Below, one piece after another: positions 1 to 7,595 of a stretch of 64,000 bases of DNA. The position numbers and the translations under genes were made by a program. The DNA is taken from NCBI GenBank assembly GCA_938036835.1, contig CALHWB010000054.1, forward strand, positions 1-64,000, written 5' to 3'. A model generated the notes under the pieces. That model was given only the letters and a program-made list of their open reading frames with translations. It did not search any database and was not told where the DNA came from. This DNA is from an uncultured Propionibacterium sp. (GTDB lineage Bacteria > Actinomycetota > Actinomycetes > Propionibacteriales > Propionibacteriaceae). Within the stretch, counting starts at the first letter, position 1, and every line of letters starts with the position of its first letter.

Positions 1-35
1 GATCGGGCTCCCATCTGCAGGATGGGAGCCCGATC
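1..35 (-). terminator. Inverted repeat downstream of sodA, probable terminator
   Basis: Two perfect 15-base arms (1-15 and 21-35) enclose a 5-base loop. The stem is GC-rich and lies just beyond the sodA stop codon. The T-run expected on the minus strand would lie outside the window, so termination in that direction cannot be confirmed. Confidence 0.7.
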
Positions 36-68
36 GCTGTTATCGCGGCCGGTAGCCGGGGCCGGCAG

Positions 69-671
69 TCAGCGAGCGCTAGCGGCAGCGAACCGCTCGG
101 CCACGTCGGCCCAGTTGACGACATTCCAGAAGGCGGTCACGTAGTCGGCCTTCACGTTCTTGTATTGCAGGTAGAAGGCGTGTTCCCACATGTCGAGCAG
201 CAGCAGCGGCACCGAACCCGCCGGCATGTTGTTTTGCTGGTCATAGAAGGCCAGGGTGTTCAGCCGGCCCGCGATCGGGTCGTAGACCAGGGCACCCCAC
301 CCCGAACCCTGGATCGACTTCGCGGCCTCGCTGAACTGCGCTTTGAATGCCGCGAAGGAGTCGAAGTATTCGTCGATGGCGGCCGCTAGCTCGCCGCTGG
401 GCCGTTCCTCGGCATTGGGGGTCAGGTTCTTCCAGAAGATGCTGTGGTTGGTGTGGCCGCCTAGATTGAAGGCCAGATCCTTCTCCAGCTTGCCGATGGC
501 ACCGAACTGACCGTTCGCCCGAGCTTCGGCCAGCTTCTCCAATGCGGTGTTCGCGCCGTCGACATAGGCCTGATGATGCTTATCGTGATGCAGTCTCATG
601 ATTTCGCCGCTGATATGGGGCTCCAGCGCGCCATAGTCATAGCCGAGATCGGGCAGGGTGTAGATCGCCAT
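69..671 (-). CDS. sodA: Superoxide dismutase (Mn/Fe family)
   Basis: This cytoplasmic enzyme dismutates superoxide to peroxide and oxygen. The 200-residue length is standard for the family. The four metal ligands are visible: H28 in LHHDKHH, H76 in GGHTNH, and D160 and H164 in DMWEHAF. The closest family pattern is the propionibacterial and mycobacterial Fe/cambialistic enzymes. Residue 145, histidine in those proteins, is glutamine here (YDQQNN), and residues 71-73 read GGH; both are features of Mn-type enzymes, so Mn or cambialistic use is inferred. A good Shine-Dalgarno (GAGAGGAAG) precedes the ATG. The gene stands alone, followed by a strong hairpin. Confidence 0.97.
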   Translation of the reverse strand: MAIYTLPDLGYDYGALEPHISGEIMRLHHDKHHQAYVDGANTALEKLAEARANGQFGAIGKLEKDLAFNLGGHTNHSIFWKNLTPNAEERPSGELAAAIDEYFDSFAAFKAQFSEAAKSIQGSGWGALVYDPIAGRLNTLAFYDQQNNMPAGSVPLLLLDMWEHAFYLQYKNVKADYVTAFWNVVNWADVAERFAAASAR

Positions 672-761
672 GGATGCTTCCTCTCCGTTGCCTGGTGCGT
701 TCTGGCTCCGACAGATTCAGTGCCGGGACCACTGCCCGGTTCAGCGGTGGCCAGGGCTGGT

Positions 762-1400
762 TTATTCCGGTTCCGGGTCGCGAACTGCCGGCAGACCGCG
801 GCCGCCGGAAGCAGATCGCACCCGCAATACCCGGAATCCCTTCGCCGCGGCGTGCCGTCGGGTCGGCCAACCCTGATCTGTTAGCCAACGGTGCAGCGAG
901 TCCGCACCCAGGTTCTTGCCCACCACCAGCCAAGCGATCCCACCGGGACGCAATCTGGGCAGCCAATCTGCCAGCAGCCGGTGCAGGGCGGCCTTGCCTA
1001 TCCGGATCGGGGGATTCGACCAAAGCTGATCGTAGGTTTCCTGCCGGTCGAAGTCCTCGGGCCGGCCGGTGCGCACCCGCTCGCCCACCCCCAGACGCCG
1101 GGCGTTCTCGCGGGTCAGGGCGAGCGCCAGGTCGTTGACATCCACCGCGTCCACCCGGGCAGCGGGGCAGCGTAGCGCCAGCCCGATAGCCAGCGTCCCG
1201 AGACCGCAACCCAGATCGACGAGCCGGGTCGCCTGGTGCGGCGGGTCGGTTTCGCGCAACAGCACCGCGGTACCCGGGTCGAGCCGGTGGGCGCTGAACA
1301 CCCCGGGCGCCGAAACCAGTTCGAGATCGCGATCCCAGACGGTGGCCCGCACCAGATGGCGCGTTGTCTGATGCCGTGGGGTATGGAAATAGTGGCTCAT
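762..1400 (-). CDS. Class I SAM methyltransferase, RsmC/RlmG-like
   Basis: Predicted RNA or small-molecule methyltransferase of 212 residues. Motif I (VDLGCGLGTLAIG, residues 61-73) binds S-adenosylmethionine. The NPPI motif at 129-132 is the catalytic signature of guanine-N2 methyltransferases such as RsmC and RlmG. The FSAHRLDPGTAVLL stretch is also characteristic of that family. The enzyme is shorter than E. coli RsmC and corresponds to its catalytic half, as is usual in Actinobacteria. The ATG overlaps the truA stop as TGATG, so translation is probably coupled. The open frame extends further upstream, but only into truA. The target base is not certain from sequence. Confidence 0.85.
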   Translation of the reverse strand: MSHYFHTPRHQTTRHLVRATVWDRDLELVSAPGVFSAHRLDPGTAVLLRETDPPHQATRLVDLGCGLGTLAIGLALRCPAARVDAVDVNDLALALTRENARRLGVGERVRTGRPEDFDRQETYDQLWSNPPIRIGKAALHRLLADWLPRLRPGGIAWLVVGKNLGADSLHRWLTDQGWPTRRHAAAKGFRVLRVRSASGGRGLPAVRDPEPE

Positions 1401-2233
1401 CAAGACTCCGTGACCAGTCCGCGAATGGCTTTGGCCTGGCTGGCTCGCGCGGCCAACTCGGCATCCGGTGGATAGCCCACCTCGACCAGGGTCAGACCGC
1501 CGGGTGCCATCACTCGCACCTCGCCATGCCGGCAGGGATGCTGGCGCACCCCGGCCAGCCAGGCGAGATCCCGGCGTCCGGCTCCGATCGCCCACAGGGC
1601 TCCGGTCAACGAACGGACCATCGAGTGACAGAAGGCGTCGGCGCGCAGGGTACAGGAGATGGTGCCGGTTTCATCCGCTAGTCGCATTACGGTGAAGTCG
1701 AACAACCGGCGGACCGTGGTGGCTCCCGGCCTGCGGCGGCAGAAGGGGGCGAAATCGCGCAACCCCACCAGCAGGTCGGCCGCCTGCTGCATGGCCGCCA
1801 CGTCGAGGCTCTCCGATACCCGGGTGACCTGGTTGCGTAGCAGGGGATCGGGCCGGGATTGGGCGTCCCACAGCCGGTATCGGTAGCGTCGCCAGCTGGC
1901 CGAGAACCGGGCATCGAAACCTGCCGGCGCCCGGGTGACGGTGTGCACCACGACATCGTCGGGCAATACCCGGGCCAGCCTGTTTGCCAGCTGGGTGGCG
2001 TCGAATTGGGGCGCTAGATCCAGATGGGCTACCTGGGCACGGGCATGCACGCCGGCGTCGGTACGGCCGGCCACGGTCAACCGGGCGGGCTCGGGCAGCC
2101 GAAGCACCAGGCCGATCCAGTTCTCCAGTTCGCCCTGTACGGTACGCAGACCGGTCTGGGCGGCCCAGCCATGGAAGCCACTGCCGTCATAGGACAGATC
2201 GAGGCGCCAGCGGTGCAGCCCGGTGCCGGTCAT
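1400..2233 (-). CDS. truA: tRNA pseudouridine(38-40) synthase TruA
   Basis: TruA converts uridines 38-40 of the tRNA anticodon stem to pseudouridine. The 277-residue protein starts MTGTGLHRWRLDLSYDG, the usual TruA beginning. The catalytic aspartate is D59 within GRTDAGVHA. The C-terminal domain carries the FCRRRPG and FCHSMVR motifs. The start ATG overlaps the trmB stop (ATGA) and the stop overlaps the following methyltransferase, giving a three-gene RNA-modification operon trmB-truA-methyltransferase. In many Actinobacteria truA follows rplQ, so this placement is unusual. Confidence 0.97.
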   Translation of the reverse strand: MTGTGLHRWRLDLSYDGSGFHGWAAQTGLRTVQGELENWIGLVLRLPEPARLTVAGRTDAGVHARAQVAHLDLAPQFDATQLANRLARVLPDDVVVHTVTRAPAGFDARFSASWRRYRYRLWDAQSRPDPLLRNQVTRVSESLDVAAMQQAADLLVGLRDFAPFCRRRPGATTVRRLFDFTVMRLADETGTISCTLRADAFCHSMVRSLTGALWAIGAGRRDLAWLAGVRQHPCRHGEVRVMAPGGLTLVEVGYPPDAELAARASQAKAIRGLVTES

Positions 2234-2943
2234 GACGGCTTCCGGTAGGCCAGATCCCGGACCGGCCGGCCGGCCGCTAGCCCACGCCGTTCGAATCTGG
2301 TCACCGGCCGCCAGCCTGGCCGCGGTGCCCAGCCGGTACCCCCGGCATGCTCGTTCACCAGTCCTGGGCAGGCATCCAGCACGGCGCGCATCTGCTCGGC
2401 GTAGTCCGGCCAGTCGGTGGCGAGCAGCCAGCGGCCGCCCGGCGCCAGCCGGCTGGCGACCAGGGCGGCAAAACCCGGTTGGATCAAGCGGCGCTTGTGG
2501 TGCCGCTTCTTGGGCCATGGATCCGGGAAGTAGCTGATCATCAAATGCACCGAACCGGGCGCCAGTAGCACCTCCAGTCCCTGCACCGCGTCGGCCCCCA
2601 CGATACGCACATTGTCCACCCCGGTCGCGGCCAGCCGGGTGCAGCAGGCGGCGATGGCCCGTTCATAGACCTCGAAGGCCAACAGCCGGGCCGTGGGCTG
2701 CCGCCGGGCCAATGCCACCAGTGCCTCCCCGGCGCCCGAGCCGATCTCGACGATGTCTGGCTGCCAGTCGATGCTGGCCCCTGGCGCGATCGAGGTGTCG
2801 AGCCGACCGCGGGGCACCGTCAGCAGGTAGCGCTGTGCGAGCGTCGCCAGGGCCCTGCGCTGACCGGGGCTCATCCGGGGGCTACGGCGTACATAGGACA
2901 CGACGGTGCGCCCCACCGGTGCCGGGGCGGGTGCGCTTGCCAT
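2230..2943 (-). CDS. trmB: tRNA (guanine-N7-)-methyltransferase TrmB
   Basis: TrmB methylates G46 of tRNA at N7 using SAM. The SAM-binding motif is DIVEIGSGAGEALVALA, and the family signature PDPWPKKRHHKRR is intact. The N-terminal GRTVVSYVRRSPRMSPGQ is typical of actinobacterial TrmB. The chosen ATG gives 237 residues; an upstream in-frame ATG would add 30 unrelated residues. A TAGGCT box lies 7 bases before this ATG, suggesting a leaderless message and supporting the start. It is the first gene of the trmB-truA-methyltransferase operon. Confidence 0.95.
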   Translation of the reverse strand: MASAPAPAPVGRTVVSYVRRSPRMSPGQRRALATLAQRYLLTVPRGRLDTSIAPGASIDWQPDIVEIGSGAGEALVALARRQPTARLLAFEVYERAIAACCTRLAATGVDNVRIVGADAVQGLEVLLAPGSVHLMISYFPDPWPKKRHHKRRLIQPGFAALVASRLAPGGRWLLATDWPDYAEQMRAVLDACPGLVNEHAGGTGWAPRPGWRPVTRFERRGLAAGRPVRDLAYRKPS

Positions 2944-2950
2944 GGGAATC

Positions 2951-2956
2951 AGCCTA
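2951..2956 (-). promoter_or_regulatory. -10 box of trmB operon, leaderless type
   Basis: TAGGCT on the minus strand, 7 bases before the trmB ATG. This spacing places the transcription start at or next to the start codon. No clear -35 was seen. Confidence 0.5.
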
Positions 2957-3052
2957 ATCCTTGTGGCGGGACTGCTGCTGTTGCGGCCGGGCGAGCCGCC
3001 TGCCGCGATCGGGCTACGGTACGGAGCGATCACCCCTCAAGCCTAGAAGGTA

Positions 3053-3110
3053 TATCGAATTTTCGAGTTCGAGCGTTAGATTGACAATACTTTGGGCTAT
3101 CGAATAAGAC
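3053..3110 (+). promoter_or_regulatory. Promoter and candidate operator of the metal ABC transporter
   Basis: A consensus -35 TTGACA sits at 3081-3086, and a weak -10 candidate TAAGAC at 3105-3110 (18-base spacer). The octamer TATCGAAT occurs twice, at 3053-3060 and 3098-3105, on either side of the -35. The first copy is part of the inverted repeat TCGAA-TT-TTCGA (3055-3066). A regulator such as the nearby DtxR/MntR protein could bind here, but the sites do not match the classic IdeR/DtxR box, so the assignment is inference. Confidence 0.5.
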
Positions 3111-3139
3111 GGTTGGCGAGACGAAGGAAAGGCACAATC

Positions 3140-4075
3140 GTGAAACATCGTGGTCTGGCGGGCCTGTGCGCCCTATCCACAGCGGCATTGCTGGTGTTCG
3201 CCGGATGCCAGGGCGGCTCGGATGCCGGCCATCCGAAGGGGTTGTTGGTCTACGCGACCACCGGCTACCTGGCCGACGCGGTGGCCAATATCGCCCCAGA
3301 ATCGAAGATCGTCACCATGGTCGGGCCTGGGGGAGATCCGCACACCTACCAGCCATCCACCAAGGACATCGAGGCGATGCAGGCCGCCGACGCGGTGTTC
3401 TGGAATGGCCTACACCTGGAGGCTCAGATGATCGATCAGTTGGAGAGCCTGGGAGACAAACAACTGGCTGTCGGCGACACGCTACCCAAGGAACTGCTAT
3501 TGGACTGGGCCGAAACCGATGAGCAGGGCAACCCACTACACGATCCACATATCTGGAATGACCCCAATGTGTGGTCGCAGGCGGTCGGTCTCGTCGGGGA
3601 CAAACTGGCCAAGAGCGATCCCGGCCGGGCCGACGAGTACCGGACGAACACCGCCGCCTATCAGGCCAAGATCGCCGAAACCGCTGCCGAGGCCGACAAG
3701 CTACTGACCGCGATATCCGAACCCCGGATCCTGATCACCGGGCATGATGCCTTCAACTACCTTGGCGCGGCCTACCGCCTGGAGGTCCACGCCACCGATT
3801 TCGTCTCATCGGAGGCGGCCCTGAGCCCCGCGGAACTGTCCGAGCTAGCACATCTGATTGCAGACAACAAGGTGCCGGTGATCTTTCAGGACAATCTGGC
3901 CAATCCCCAGGCGATAACCAGCCTCAAGGAGGCCGTGCACGCACTCGGTTGGCAGGTCGAGATCTCCAATGAGCAACTGTATGCCGACTCATTGGGCAGC
4001 GAACCCGAAGTGGACTCCTATCTGGAGGTATTCCTGCACAATGCCCAGGCCATCTCTAGGGCACTCAGTAGGTGA
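3140..4075 (+). CDS. Metal ABC transporter substrate-binding lipoprotein
   Basis: Cluster A-I solute-binding protein for Mn, Zn or Fe. The GTG start has an upstream AAGGAAAGG ribosome site; a TTG 48 bases earlier also opens the frame but lies in the promoter. The signal peptide ends in the lipobox FAGC, with C23 as the lipidated residue. Predicted metal ligands are H68 (GGDPHTYQP), H137 (DPHIWND), H202 (GHDAFNYLG) and D251 (FQDNLANP). This three-His/one-Asp set resembles TroA and ZnuA, whereas classic Mn proteins have Glu in place of the third His. Mn specificity is therefore suggested mainly by the neighbouring MntR. The stop overlaps the ATPase start (GTGA). Confidence 0.93.
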   Translation: MKHRGLAGLCALSTAALLVFAGCQGGSDAGHPKGLLVYATTGYLADAVANIAPESKIVTMVGPGGDPHTYQPSTKDIEAMQAADAVFWNGLHLEAQMIDQLESLGDKQLAVGDTLPKELLLDWAETDEQGNPLHDPHIWNDPNVWSQAVGLVGDKLAKSDPGRADEYRTNTAAYQAKIAETAAEADKLLTAISEPRILITGHDAFNYLGAAYRLEVHATDFVSSEAALSPAELSELAHLIADNKVPVIFQDNLANPQAITSLKEAVHALGWQVEISNEQLYADSLGSEPEVDSYLEVFLHNAQAISRALSR

Positions 4076-4869
4076 CCAAAATGACCACCACCGCCACCCA
4101 CGAAGCTGGACACATTACGCCCCACCCGCTGCCGGCCTGTAGCGTGCAGCGGCTCTCGGTGGCCTACCGGGCCGATCCCGTGCTGCACATGGTCGAGTTG
4201 ACGGTTCCCCAGGGGGTGGTCATGGGTATCGTCGGCCCGAACGGGGCCGGCAAATCGACCCTGATCAAGGCGTTGCTGGGGTTGGTGAAACCGGTCACCG
4301 GGGAATGCCGGTTCTTCGGGGAGCCGTTGGACCGGGTCCGGAACCGAGTCGGCTACCTGCCACAGGGTGCCTCGCTGGACTGGGACTTCCCGACCACGGT
4401 ACTCGACGTGGTCACCATGGGCACCTATGGGCGGCTCGGCTGGCTGCGTCGCCCAGGCCGGGCCGAACGTTCCCGGGCCAGGGCGGCGCTGGCGCAAACC
4501 GGTATGCAGGCGCTGGCCGGCCGGCAGATAGGTGAACTGTCCGGTGGCCAGAAACAGCGGGTACTGCTGGCCCGGGCATTGGTCCAAGAACCGGATCTCT
4601 ACTTCATGGACGAACCCCTGCAGGGGGTCGATGCCGTCACCCAGCAGACCTTCGCCGAAATCCTGGAGTTTCTGCGAAGTCAGGGACGAACCATCGTCCT
4701 CGTCCACCACGACCTGGCCACCGTGCGCACCTATTGCGACCAGGTGACCCTGCTCAACCGTACCGTCGTGGCTAGTGGGCCCGCTGATCCGGTCTTCACC
4801 AGGGAGAACATTGCGCGTACCTATGAGGTCGGGCAGGCCGGCGATGCCCTGTGCGCCTACGCATCATGA
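4072..4869 (+). CDS. Metal ABC transporter ATP-binding protein
   Basis: Cytoplasmic ATPase subunit powering the metal importer. All ABC motifs are present in order: Walker A GPNGAGKST, Q-loop YLPQGA, signature LSGGQKQR, Walker B LYFMDEPL with the catalytic Glu, and switch histidine VHHD. The GTG start overlaps the lipoprotein stop; an ATG three codons later is an alternative. The stop overlaps the ATG of the first permease (ATGA). Such spacing indicates one operon of binding protein, ATPase and two permeases, as in TroABCD/MntABCD systems. Confidence 0.95.
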   Translation: MTKMTTTATHEAGHITPHPLPACSVQRLSVAYRADPVLHMVELTVPQGVVMGIVGPNGAGKSTLIKALLGLVKPVTGECRFFGEPLDRVRNRVGYLPQGASLDWDFPTTVLDVVTMGTYGRLGWLRRPGRAERSRARAALAQTGMQALAGRQIGELSGGQKQRVLLARALVQEPDLYFMDEPLQGVDAVTQQTFAEILEFLRSQGRTIVLVHHDLATVRTYCDQVTLLNRTVVASGPADPVFTRENIARTYEVGQAGDALCAYAS

Positions 4870-5813
4870 GCCCGATCGACTTCTTCGGCAACCACATCTA
4901 TCGCATGGTGCTGTTCGGCACCATGATCACCGGCCTGGTTGCCGGCGCCCTGGGCAGTTTCGCCTATCTGCGCAGGCAGTCTCTGATCAGCGATGTGATC
5001 TCCCACTCGGCACTACCCGGGACGTTGCTCGCCTTCTTGGCCATGACGGTGATCTGGCACGCGGACGGGCGAGCCTTGCCGGCGCTGATCCTGGGGGCAG
5101 TGATCGCCGGCACGCTGGCGGTGGCCTCGGCGAATGGCGTGGCGGCCGGCTCCCGGATCCGGATCGACACCGCCATGGGAGTCACCTTGACCACCTTCTT
5201 CGGGGCCGGCATGGTACTGATGCGGGTGATCGCCAACGGCCGGTTCCCCGGCAAGGGCGGCATCCAGGACTACCTGTTCGGCAACGCATCGGTCATCACC
5301 CGGGCCGATCTGGTCACCACCGGCATCCTGGGTGGGGTAGCGGTGATCATGATCGTGGGTTGCTGGAAGGAGTTCGCCCTGCGGACCTTCGATCCCGACC
5401 AGGCGGCGGTACTCGGTTTCGGTGGCCGGCTGATAGATGGCCTGATGTTCGCCGCCATCGTCGTCGCCACCGTGATCGGGGTCAAGTCGGTCGGCCTGGT
5501 GCTGATGGTCGCGTTGGTGATCAGCCCGCCAGCCGCCGCCCGGCAATGGACCCACACCCTACCAGCCATGGTGGCGCTATCGGCCATCATCGGCGCGGTC
5601 GCCAGCGGTATCGGAGCCTACCTGTCGGTGCTGCTCGGCAAGGTGCCCACCGGCCCACTGATCGTCCTGACCCTGTTCGCGATCATGGTCTGTTCTTTGC
5701 TGTTCGCCCCCCAACGCAGCGTCCTGGTGCGCCTGGCCCGGCATCGCCGGATCCGGGCCCGGCTGCGCACTACTGCGCTGGACGAGGCCACAACGGGAAC
5801 AGGGGCACGCTGA
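4866..5813 (+). CDS. Metal ABC transporter permease 1 (ABC-3 family)
   Basis: Integral membrane subunit of about eight to nine hydrophobic segments. It starts MSPIDFFGNHIYRMVLFGTMITGLVAGALGS and carries the conserved cytoplasmic stretch LISDVISHSALPG of ABC-3 permeases that contacts the ATPase. The 315-residue length includes an arginine-rich C-terminal tail. The stop and the next permease start share a base (TGATG). Having two distinct permeases implies a heterodimeric channel. Confidence 0.93.
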   Translation: MSPIDFFGNHIYRMVLFGTMITGLVAGALGSFAYLRRQSLISDVISHSALPGTLLAFLAMTVIWHADGRALPALILGAVIAGTLAVASANGVAAGSRIRIDTAMGVTLTTFFGAGMVLMRVIANGRFPGKGGIQDYLFGNASVITRADLVTTGILGGVAVIMIVGCWKEFALRTFDPDQAAVLGFGGRLIDGLMFAAIVVATVIGVKSVGLVLMVALVISPPAAARQWTHTLPAMVALSAIIGAVASGIGAYLSVLLGKVPTGPLIVLTLFAIMVCSLLFAPQRSVLVRLARHRRIRARLRTTALDEATTGTGAR

Positions 5814-6709
5814 TGGGTTTCCTCCTTGGAACGGTGCTGCTGGGGTTGGTCACGGCCTTGGCCTGCGCATTGCCGGGAGTGCTCGTGGTATTGCGCAGGA
5901 ACTCGATGCTGGTGGATGCGATCGGTCACGCGGTGCTGCCGGGCATCGTGGTCGGCTATCTGTTCACCCGCGATATCGACTCTCCTTGGCTGATCATCGG
6001 GGCCGCGCTGTCGGGATTGCTGGTCGTGCTGGGCAGCGAATGGCTGACCGCCACCGGCCTGGTCGCCGGGGACGCACCGCAGGGGCTGGTCTTTCCGGCG
6101 CTGTTCAGCCTGGGAGTGATCATGGTCAGTGCCCGGCTGTCCAATGTGCACCTGGATGAGCATGCGGTGCTGGTCGGCGATCTCAACCTGGCGGCGATGC
6201 AGCAGCTGATCGTGGGGAACACCAGCCTGGGGCCGTCCTATCTGTACGTGATGCTGGCGGTGCTGGCGTTGAACGCCGCGTTCCTGGCCTTGCTGTATCC
6301 CCAGCTCAAATTGACTACATTCGATGCCCCGTTTGCCGCCAGTCTCGGGATCCCGGTTCGTGGCCTGAACGTGGTCTTTATGTTCCTGGTGTCGATCACC
6401 GTGACCGCGGCATTCAATGCTGCGGGAGCGATCCTGGCGATGGCCCTGATGGTGGTGCCGCCGGCCACCGCCTGGCTGCTGAGCCGGCGGCTATCGGTGA
6501 TGATCGCGCTTACCGGGCTCTTCGCGGTGCTCGGGGCAGCTATCGGGTTCTGGGTGGCCTATCTGCTGGATGCAGCCACCAGCGCCGCCATGGCGGTCTG
6601 CAATGGGCTGTTGTTCGCTGCGGTGCTGCTGGGAACCAGAATGAACCGGCGGCTGCGGCGCCGGCCCGGCGCCGGTGCGTCCGCGATCGCCGCGGCCGAA
6701 ACCCGGTAG
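5813..6709 (+). CDS. Metal ABC transporter permease 2 (ABC-3 family)
   Basis: Second membrane subunit of the importer, 298 residues. It has the equivalent coupling motif MLVDAIGHAVLPGIVVGY near residue 35 and about nine hydrophobic segments, ending with an arginine-rich tail. Translation is coupled to permease 1 (TGATG). The last 100 bases before the convergent regulator gene hold no obvious hairpin with a T-run. Confidence 0.93.
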   Translation: MGFLLGTVLLGLVTALACALPGVLVVLRRNSMLVDAIGHAVLPGIVVGYLFTRDIDSPWLIIGAALSGLLVVLGSEWLTATGLVAGDAPQGLVFPALFSLGVIMVSARLSNVHLDEHAVLVGDLNLAAMQQLIVGNTSLGPSYLYVMLAVLALNAAFLALLYPQLKLTTFDAPFAASLGIPVRGLNVVFMFLVSITVTAAFNAAGAILAMALMVVPPATAWLLSRRLSVMIALTGLFAVLGAAIGFWVAYLLDAATSAAMAVCNGLLFAAVLLGTRMNRRLRRRPGAGASAIAAAETR

Positions 6710-6820
6710 CCCGGGTCTCCCCATCGAGGGCCGCGGGTCCGCACGCGCGCCGGATTGGCCGATCATCCGATGGTGGCCGGATGCCAGCCCCGGTCTGGCA
6801 ACTGCACGATCTGGCGCGGG

Positions 6821-7510
6821 TCAGCCGGTGGTCTCGGGGAGCGGGCTGACCCAGATCGCATCGGTGGCGGACCTGCCCAGCATCAGGGGCTCCGGCGTAT
6901 CCGCAACCATGATCGACATAGCATCCGAATAGGGGGCTGCGGCGCCCGCGGTCAATTCGGTGCCGACCCCGATGCCCCGGCTGGCCAGGAACCGCAGCAG
7001 TTGGGCATCGTCATCGCGGATGCGGCGGACCACGGCCGGCTGGTCTGGTTTGAGCAGGCTCAACTGGATGGCCTCCAACCGATGGATCAACCCATCGGCG
7101 CGCGGAATCGGATCGCCGTGCGGATCGAACTCCGGGAACCGCAGGAACTCGTCTATCCGGTCGATCAGGAACTCTGAGACCGCATGTTCAAGGTTCTCCG
7201 CCTCGGCATGCACCTGATCCCAGCGATAACCAAGCGTTTCGACCAGGAAGGTCTCGATCAAGCGATGGCGCCGTACCATGGTCAGTGCCTGGGCACGCCC
7301 GGCTGCGGTAAGCGTGACCGTCCCGTAACGGGCGTGCTCCACGAGTCCTCGGCCGGCCAGTTTACGGATCGCATCCGAGGCGGTGGAGAGCCTGACCCCG
7401 ACGCGATTGGCCAATGCCGATGGGGTGACCGGATCGGCCGACCACTCGCCCAGGCTCCAGATCGCCTTCAGATAATCCTGGCCACTGGCCGACAGAGCAG
7501 TCATCGACAT
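6821..7510 (-). CDS. mntR: DtxR-family metal-dependent regulator, MntR-like
   Basis: A 229-residue repressor with an N-terminal winged helix (residues 8-70), a dimer/metal-binding region (75-145) and a C-terminal SH3-like domain. Ligand positions are H82 and E86 (RHRLIETFL) and H101, E103, E105, E108 and H109 (VHAEAENLEH). E105 occupies the place of the key cysteine C102 of DtxR/IdeR. That exchange is typical of Mn-sensing members, so control of the adjacent importer by manganese is a reasonable inference. The gene converges on the transporter operon. A TATCGT box 6 bases before the ATG suggests a leaderless message, and an inverted repeat lies just upstream. Confidence 0.88.
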   Translation of the reverse strand: MSMTALSASGQDYLKAIWSLGEWSADPVTPSALANRVGVRLSTASDAIRKLAGRGLVEHARYGTVTLTAAGRAQALTMVRRHRLIETFLVETLGYRWDQVHAEAENLEHAVSEFLIDRIDEFLRFPEFDPHGDPIPRADGLIHRLEAIQLSLLKPDQPAVVRRIRDDDAQLLRFLASRGIGVGTELTAGAAAPYSDAMSIMVADTPEPLMLGRSATDAIWVSPLPETTG

Positions 7511-7516
7511 GGCTCA

Positions 7517-7538
7517 ACGATATCGCGGTAAAACCGCG
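7517..7538 (-). promoter_or_regulatory. mntR promoter with candidate operator
   Basis: TATCGT (minus strand, 7517-7522) lies 6 bases before the mntR ATG and fits a leaderless -10. Directly upstream is the inverted repeat CGCGGT-AAA-ACCGCG (7524-7538), placed where a repressor would block the polymerase. Autoregulation is inferred only from position. Confidence 0.5.
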
Positions 7539-7595
7539 TCCAGCCGAGATCCGGTGGGGGCCCGATGCCCGGGCGCCCACCAGGCCTCTGCCCGA

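Noticed and set aside
4775..5812. Possible N-terminal extension of permease 2 by 346 codons
   Set aside because: The extension is out of frame within permease 1 and reads as Arg/Gly/His-rich nonsense; the TGATG overlap gives a clear start.
6710..6820. Terminator between the metal permease and mntR
   Set aside because: The convergent gap has no stem longer than a few bases followed by T residues.
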